From CAZCYE01 sp964502775 (GTDB taxonomy: Bacteria; Actinomycetota; Acidimicrobiia; IMCC26256; PALSA-555): a stretch of 11,224 nt of DNA. Location of the stretch: NCBI GenBank assembly GCA_964502775.1, contig CAZCYE010000054.1, forward strand, positions 1 to 11,224, in the 5' to 3' direction. A model generated the notes under the pieces. The model was not told the origin of the DNA. It saw only the letters and a program-made list of their open reading frames with translations, and searched no databases. Position 1 is the first letter of the stretch, and every line of letters begins with the position of its first letter. Position numbers and translations under genes: made by a program. Positions 7,455 to 11,224 of the stretch are shown in pieces.

Positions 7455-8026
7455 GGCACCCGCTCCGTGGGCTCGGGCCGCTGGCTGCTGTGGCGGGCAA
7501 GCACGACGCTGCCCACCACGGCGACCACGAGGAGGACGGCGGTGATCTGGAACGGCCACAGGAAGTCGGTGAACAGCGTGCGGGCGACGCGCTCGATGTT
7601 GTCGCCGAGGCCCTCGACGGCGTTCCCCGCTTCGTCGATGCCGGGTCCGGACAGCGGGATCCCACGCGACGTCTTCAGCCCGGTGGCCCACTCGTGGCCC
7701 GCGAGGAAGATCAGCTCCGCGAGCACGATCGCGCCCAACGCGACCGCGGCCGGGCGCTGGAACGGCAGCTTCTCGGTGAGGATCTCGGCGCGGTCGACAC
7801 CGAGCAGCATGATGACGAACAGGAACAGCACCACGATGGCGCCCGCGTACACGATGATCTGCACCGCAGCTACGAGCTGGGCGTTCTGGAGCAGGAACAG
7901 CACCGCCACGCTCACCAGCGTGAGCACGAGCCACAGCGCCGAGTGCACGGCATGGCGCGACACCACGACCCCGAGGGCGCCGACCAGCGTGAGCGCACCG
8001 AACACGACGAACAGGAAGACGGTCAC
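7451..8026 (-). CDS. nuoJ: NADH-quinone oxidoreductase subunit J
   Basis: Membrane subunit of complex I, 191 residues. It contains the diagnostic third-helix segment AVQIIVYAGAIVVLFLFVIMLL (55-75) with Tyr60, the counterpart of the tyrosine next to the pi-bulge that lies on the route linking quinone chemistry to pumping. The N-terminal helix and SRHAVHSALWLVL (23-35) also fit. A loop of about 45 residues (110-155) precedes the last helix (DFLWPFQITAVLLVVAVVGSV), followed by a short polar tail. The start is the GTG at 8026, which overlaps the nuoI stop by GTGA (8023-8026). The context upstream (GAAGAAG) is only weakly Shine-Dalgarno-like, so coupling to nuoI is likely. The gene ends in a second GTGA overlap with nuoK. 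Confidence 0.96.
   Translation of the reverse strand: MTVFLFVVFGALTLVGALGVVVSRHAVHSALWLVLTLVSVAVLFLLQNAQLVAAVQIIVYAGAIVVLFLFVIMLLGVDRAEILTEKLPFQRPAAVALGAIVLAELIFLAGHEWATGLKTSRGIPLSGPGIDEAGNAVEGLGDNIERVARTLFTDFLWPFQITAVLLVVAVVGSVVLARHSSQRPEPTERVP
7463..7466 (-). promoter_or_regulatory. Ribosome binding site of nuoK inside nuoJ
   Basis: GGAG on the minus strand, 8 nt before the GTG at 7454, within the last codons of nuoJ. It supports the GTG start in the GTGA overlap. Confidence 0.6.
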
Positions 8027-8637
8027 TCGTGGTCTTCTTCGGTCGACTCCGCCGCGCTCTGGCCGCGCTCCGGCTCCCGGATGCCGAAGCCCAGCTCGGC
8101 GGACCACGCGACGCGGCCCTCGTAGATGGCAACGCCCGAGGGCGAGGTGGCGCGCATCCACGCGCTGGTGTGGTCGTCCTCGCCGCCGAGCCACAGCTCC
8201 CAGGGCTGGCGCCGGGCACGCCCGTCGTCGTCGACCAGCAGCTCGTCCTTGGTGTAGATGGAGTCCTGGCGGTTCGTGAACGCGAACTCGAAGAGGTTCG
8301 TCTCGGTGATCGCCTCGGTCGGGCACGCCTCCACGCACAGATCGCAGTGGATGCAGCGCAGGTAGTTGATCTCGTAGACGAAGCCGAAGCGCTCCCCGGG
8401 AGACACGGGTGCGTCGGGGGGATTGTCGGCGCCGCGCACGTAGATGCAGCGGGCCGGGCACACACCGGCGCACAACTCGCAGCCGATGCACTTCTCCATA
8501 CCGTCCTCGTAGCGGTTGAGCACGTGGCGACCATGGAACCGCTCGGGCTTGGGCCGCTTCTCCTCGGGAAAGTGCTCGGTGACCTTCGGGCGCAGCACTT
8601 GCGCCAACGTCACGCGGAAGCCGGAGAACGCCCCCAT
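8023..8637 (-). CDS. nuoI: NADH-quinone oxidoreductase subunit I (two 4Fe-4S clusters)
   Basis: Ferredoxin-like subunit of the complex I peripheral arm, 204 residues. It carries the two tetranuclear clusters (N6a and N6b in the family) that pass electrons towards the terminal cluster N2 next to the quinone. Both CxxCxxCxxxCP motifs are complete: CIGCELCAGVCP with Cys50, 53, 56 and 60, and CIHCDLCVEACP with Cys95, 98, 101 and 105. RFHGRHVLNRYEDGMEKC is typical of the family. The C-terminal 60-70 residues after about 140 are polar and poorly conserved. An in-frame TAG directly abuts the ATG at 8637, so this is the earliest possible start. No convincing Shine-Dalgarno sequence precedes it. It is separated from nuoH by a 107-nt repeat-bearing spacer but overlaps nuoJ by 4 nt. 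Confidence 0.97.
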   Translation of the reverse strand: MGAFSGFRVTLAQVLRPKVTEHFPEEKRPKPERFHGRHVLNRYEDGMEKCIGCELCAGVCPARCIYVRGADNPPDAPVSPGERFGFVYEINYLRCIHCDLCVEACPTEAITETNLFEFAFTNRQDSIYTKDELLVDDDGRARRQPWELWLGGEDDHTSAWMRATSPSGVAIYEGRVAWSAELGFGIREPERGQSAAESTEEDHE

Positions 8638-8744
8638 CTAGCTTCGGTCGCTCACTGCTCGCCGGGATACCCGGCTCGCGGTCGTTCGCTCCCTGGCGAG
8701 CGCCCTCGCGAAGCTCGGTCGCCGCATCAGCGCAGGAGCGCCGG
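8638..8744 (-). other. Non-coding nuoH-nuoI spacer with palindromic repeat
   Basis: This is 107 nt with no credible coding sequence between genes that elsewhere in the operon overlap. It holds the palindrome-centred repeat (core 8655-8681) and an 11-nt module at 8693-8703 that recurs in the nuoK-nuoL spacer. It also holds inverted pairs that could form a larger structure: GCTCGCC at 8658-8664 and GCTCGC at 8674-8679 can each pair with GGCGAGC at 8695-8701. No promoter-like or T-rich terminator sequence is seen. The minus-strand text just before nuoI (GACCGAAGC) matches that before nuoL. Confidence 0.75.
8655..8681 (-). repeat. Palindrome-centred dispersed repeat, copy 1
   Basis: A 27-nt core that differs from the copy at 7035-7061 at only one base, the palindrome centre. 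Inside it, GCCGGGATACCCGGC (8661-8675) is a perfect inverted repeat of two 7-nt arms around one central base. In RNA it would more realistically be a 6-bp stem with a 3-nt loop. I do not recognise it as a named repeat family. Confidence 0.8.
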
Positions 8745-9974
8745 TCACTTGATTTCCTCCACTGTTTCACCCGGGCGGGGGACGCAGGCCAGGAGGACGA
8801 GGTACACGGCCAAGGCACCCACGGCGGCGGCGGCCGAGTACCCGAGCTTCTCCCACACACCCTGGTCCTCGTCGCTCACCACCACGATCACGCCCGTCGC
8901 CATGGCCCACAGGAACGCGGCCTCGATGAGCACCTTCCAGCTCAGGTTCATGAGCCGGTCGTAGCGGAGGCGCGGCAGCGAGGCCCGCAGCCACACGGTG
9001 GCGTACAGCAGGATCCAGAGCTTGAGCATGAACCAGAAGACCGGCATCACCCACACGTTGAGCCAGCTGTCGGCAGCCACGAAGCCGAGGCCCGGACCCG
9101 ACGGACCTCCGAAGAACAGCGTGACCGCGATGGCCGACATCGTGATCAGGTTCATGAACTCGGCCAGGTAGAAGATGGCGAACCGGATGCCGGCGTACTC
9201 CACGTGATACCCGCCGGCGAGCTCCTCCTCGGCCTCCACGAAGTCGAACGGGGGATGATTGGTCTCGGCGATCGCGGCGATCACGAAGATCGCGAGCGCG
9301 CCGATGGCGGGCAGCCAGTACCAGCCGTCCACGATCTGGGCGAAGCTCGTGGCGCCCTGATCCACCCCCTGGCCGAGCACGATCCCCCGCGTCGACAGCG
9401 TGCCGCTGTGCACGAGCACGCCCACGATCGCGAGACCGAGCGCGGCCTCGTAGCTCAGCACTTGCGCGGAGGCTCGCACCGCGCCCAACAGCGGGTACTT
9501 CGAGCCCGACGACCAGCCCGCCAGCATCACGCCGTAGACGCCGATGCCCGACATGGCGAGCAGCCACAGCACGCCGACCGGCGGGTCGGCGAGCTGGAGG
9601 TGCGTGACGTGGTCACCGATGCGCACCGTCCCCCCGAAGGGGACGATGGCGAAGGCGAGGAACGCCGCGAGCCCCGACACGAACGGCGCGAGCAGGAACA
9701 CGGGCCGGTCGGCCGTGCGGGGGATGGTGTGCTCCTTGAAGAACAGCTTCATGCCGTCGGCGAACGACTGGAGGATCCCGAACGGCCCGGCCTTCGACGG
9801 CCCGATGCGGTTCTGCATGTCGGCGATGACCTTGCGCATGAACCAGAGGTAGAGCATCACCGACACGAGCAGCAGCGCGAACACGACCACGGTCTTCGCG
9901 ATCACGATGAGCACGACCTCGAAGTCGACGCCGCCGACGAACAGCGGGTCGATGCCCAACACGGCGAAGCTCAC
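8745..9974 (-). CDS. nuoH: NADH-quinone oxidoreductase subunit H (quinone-site membrane subunit)
   Basis: Membrane subunit that joins the peripheral and membrane arms of complex I and forms much of the quinone chamber, 409 residues. Conserved segments seen are MQNRIGPSKAGPFGILQSFADG with KLFFKE (53-81), AGWSSGSKYPLLGAVRASAQ with VLSYE (152-176), and the loop AETNHPPFDFVEAEEELAGG with YHVEYAGIRFA (236-266), which holds the acidic cluster. RASLPRLRYDRLMNLSWKVL is at 330-349. It is longer than E. coli NuoH (about 325), through a longer first periplasmic region and an extra C-terminal helix (about 380-398), as seen in actinobacterial homologues. The start is the GTG at 9974 in a GTGA overlap with the nuoG stop (9971-9974). 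A GGGGGA stretch 7 nt upstream supports it. Confidence 0.97.
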   Translation of the reverse strand: MSFAVLGIDPLFVGGVDFEVVLIVIAKTVVVFALLLVSVMLYLWFMRKVIADMQNRIGPSKAGPFGILQSFADGMKLFFKEHTIPRTADRPVFLLAPFVSGLAAFLAFAIVPFGGTVRIGDHVTHLQLADPPVGVLWLLAMSGIGVYGVMLAGWSSGSKYPLLGAVRASAQVLSYEAALGLAIVGVLVHSGTLSTRGIVLGQGVDQGATSFAQIVDGWYWLPAIGALAIFVIAAIAETNHPPFDFVEAEEELAGGYHVEYAGIRFAIFYLAEFMNLITMSAIAVTLFFGGPSGPGLGFVAADSWLNVWVMPVFWFMLKLWILLYATVWLRASLPRLRYDRLMNLSWKVLIEAAFLWAMATGVIVVVSDEDQGVWEKLGYSAAAAVGALAVYLVLLACVPRPGETVEEIK

Positions 9975-11224
9975 GGCGCGGTCCCCCGCTCACCCGGCGG
10001 GAGCGTCTCGATGCGGACGTCGGTGACGGGCTGGGACACGTCGATCAGCTCGGCGACTCCCGGACTGGCGCGGTTGAACGCCGCGAACGCGACACCGAGC
10101 TGCGCCCGCGGATCGTCGTGCACCTCGATGATCACCGAGCCACGCCCGGTGATCGCGCGGACCCGCTCGCGGTCCTCCACGCCGAGCCGGGCCCGGTCAC
10201 GAGGATGCACGCCGAGCGACGGACCGGGTGCGAGACCCGCGAGCGACGGGGAGGCGACCACCGTCCGATCGGCGCCGTACAGCGTGCGGCCGGCGACGAG
10301 GCGCAGGCTGTAGGCGTCGACCGCGACCAGCGGAGGCGCCGGGGCGGACCCGTCCCAGCGGTGCAGCGCGACCGCCGGGCTCGGTGCCACCACCTCGACG
10401 GGCGTCTCGTCCTCGGCCCGGGTGGGGATCGGCTCCCACGACACCCCGGCGCCGGGAGCACCCGGCCCTAGGGCCAGCTCGCCGAGGTGGTCGGCGAGCG
10501 GGAGCACGACGCCGTCGCGCGCCGCCCGCACGAGCGCGGCGTCCACGCCGGCGAAGGCCGGCGCGACGCGGGCGATCTCGTCCTGGACCTCTTCCACGGT
10601 CTCGAGGTCGAAGTCGTCGCCGAGGCGGGCCGCGATCTCGGCGGCGATGCGCCACGACTCCATCGTGGTGCCTTCGGGGGTCACCCGCCGTCCCAGCCGC
10701 AGGACGCGGCCCTCCAGGTTGGTCGTGGTGGCCCGCTCCTCGCCCCACACCGTGGGTGGGAGCAGCACGTCGGCGCGCGCGGCGCCGTCGTCGGGGAACG
10801 CGCCCACGGCGATGACGACCTCGGCCGCGCCCAGCGCGTCGCGGGCCAGGGCCCGGTCGGGGAAGTCGGTGAGCGGGTCGCAACCCAACAGCACCAGCGC
10901 GCGCACACTGCCGGTCGCGGTCGCCCGCAGAATCCCTTCCGCATCGAAGCCGGTCGTCGCGGGCACGCCACGCCACGCGTGCTCGAAGTGCTCGCGCCCG
11001 CGCTCCAGCGTCACCCGGCCCGGCAGGAAGCCGGGCGCGAGGCCGAGATCGAGCGCGCCGTGCACGTTGGCACGCCGCAGCGCCGACAGGAACCGCACCC
11101 TGGTCGCGGCAAAGAGCAACGAGGCGGCGTGCACCGTGGGTCCCGCGGGCTCGGCCACGGACGGCCGCCCGACCACCACGACCACCGGCCCGTCGCGACC
11201 GGCGACGGCCTCGGCGATGGCGGC
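9971..11224 (-). CDS. nuoG: NADH-quinone oxidoreductase subunit G, C-terminal 417 residues (5' end outside window)
   Basis: Large iron-sulfur subunit of the complex I peripheral arm. Only the C-terminal part is here; the frame is open to the right edge, and the N-terminal ferredoxin-like region that binds the clusters would lie outside. What is visible belongs to the molybdopterin-oxidoreductase fold that NuoG keeps without an active cofactor. LVLLGCDPLTDFPD is at about 111-123 of the visible part, and ADVLLPPTVWGEERATTTNL with EGRVLRLG is at about 151-178. A C-terminal dinucleotide-binding-like domain (SLRLVAGRTLYGADRTV through VHPRDRARLGV) spans about 306-390. The fragment is Ala/Gly/Val rich and diverged, which is usual for this half of NuoG. 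Taken alone the fragment could be another molybdopterin oxidoreductase, but its place directly before nuoH with a GTGA overlap makes NuoG nearly certain. Confidence 0.93.
   Translation of the reverse strand, partial: AAIAEAVAGRDGPVVVVVGRPSVAEPAGPTVHAASLLFAATRVRFLSALRRANVHGALDLGLAPGFLPGRVTLERGREHFEHAWRGVPATTGFDAEGILRATATGSVRALVLLGCDPLTDFPDRALARDALGAAEVVIAVGAFPDDGAARADVLLPPTVWGEERATTTNLEGRVLRLGRRVTPEGTTMESWRIAAEIAARLGDDFDLETVEEVQDEIARVAPAFAGVDAALVRAARDGVVLPLADHLGELALGPGAPGAGVSWEPIPTRAEDETPVEVVAPSPAVALHRWDGSAPAPPLVAVDAYSLRLVAGRTLYGADRTVVASPSLAGLAPGPSLGVHPRDRARLGVEDRERVRAITGRGSVIIEVHDDPRAQLGVAFAAFNRASPGVAELIDVSQPVTDVRIETLPPGERGTAP
9982..9987 (-). promoter_or_regulatory. Ribosome binding site of nuoH inside nuoG
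   Basis: GGGGGA on the minus strand, 7 nt before the GTG at 9974, within the last codons of nuoG. It supports the overlapping start. Confidence 0.5.

Noticed and set aside
5019..8279. Very long plus-strand open frame (over 1000 codons) opposite nuoL, nuoK, nuoJ and nuoI
   Set aside because: It is the antisense shadow of GC-rich coding sequence. The translation is rich in Arg, Glu, His and Gly with no domain, and the opposite strand encodes clear complex I subunits throughout.
7455..8534. Upstream extension of the nuoK frame through nuoJ and nuoI
   Set aside because: It is out of frame with two clearly coding genes and has no family similarity. The GTG at 7454 gives the normal NuoK length.
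1..11224. CRISPR arrays, tRNA or rRNA genes, insertion sequences, toxin-antitoxin or defence genes
   Set aside because: None seen. The window is filled by complex I genes and pgi apart from three short gaps.

Overview
The window is GC-rich, with strong G/C at third codon positions, and every recognisable gene lies on the minus strand. Read from right to left it holds the distal half of a bacterial respiratory complex I (NADH:quinone oxidoreductase) operon: nuoG (3' part), nuoH, nuoI, nuoJ, nuoK, nuoL, nuoM and nuoN. These are followed 59 nt later by pgi (glucose-6-phosphate isomerase), which runs off the left edge. The nuoA-N gene order, the heavy use of GTG starts and the Mycobacterium-like form of PGI all suggest an Actinomycetota. 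A deep-branching class such as Acidimicrobiia is plausible, but that is inference and not shown by the sequence.

Layout: nuoG 11224-9971 (5' end outside), nuoH 9974-8745, a 107-nt spacer, nuoI 8637-8023, nuoJ 8026-7451, nuoK 7454-7137, a 144-nt spacer, nuoL 6992-4941, nuoM 4926-3223, nuoN 3226-1721, a 59-nt gap, pgi 1661-1. Four junctions (G/H, I/J, J/K, M/N) use the same 4-nt GTGA overlap, and L/M is separated by 14 nt with the ribosome binding site overlapping the nuoL stop. Translation is therefore expected to be tightly coupled.

NuoG and NuoI belong to the peripheral electron-transfer arm. NuoH forms the quinone site at the arm/membrane junction. NuoJ, K, L, M and N form the proton-pumping membrane arm. 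The lysines and glutamates expected of the pumping subunits are all present, so the complex looks functional.

This is mostly an ordinary housekeeping region and I see no new enzymatic system in it. The least ordinary features are two related non-coding spacers (nuoH/nuoI and nuoK/nuoL). They share a 27-nt core with a perfect odd-length palindrome and break the otherwise tight operon. The second is an acidic Asp/Ser/Gly tail on NuoM, encoded by a 9-nt tandem repeat.
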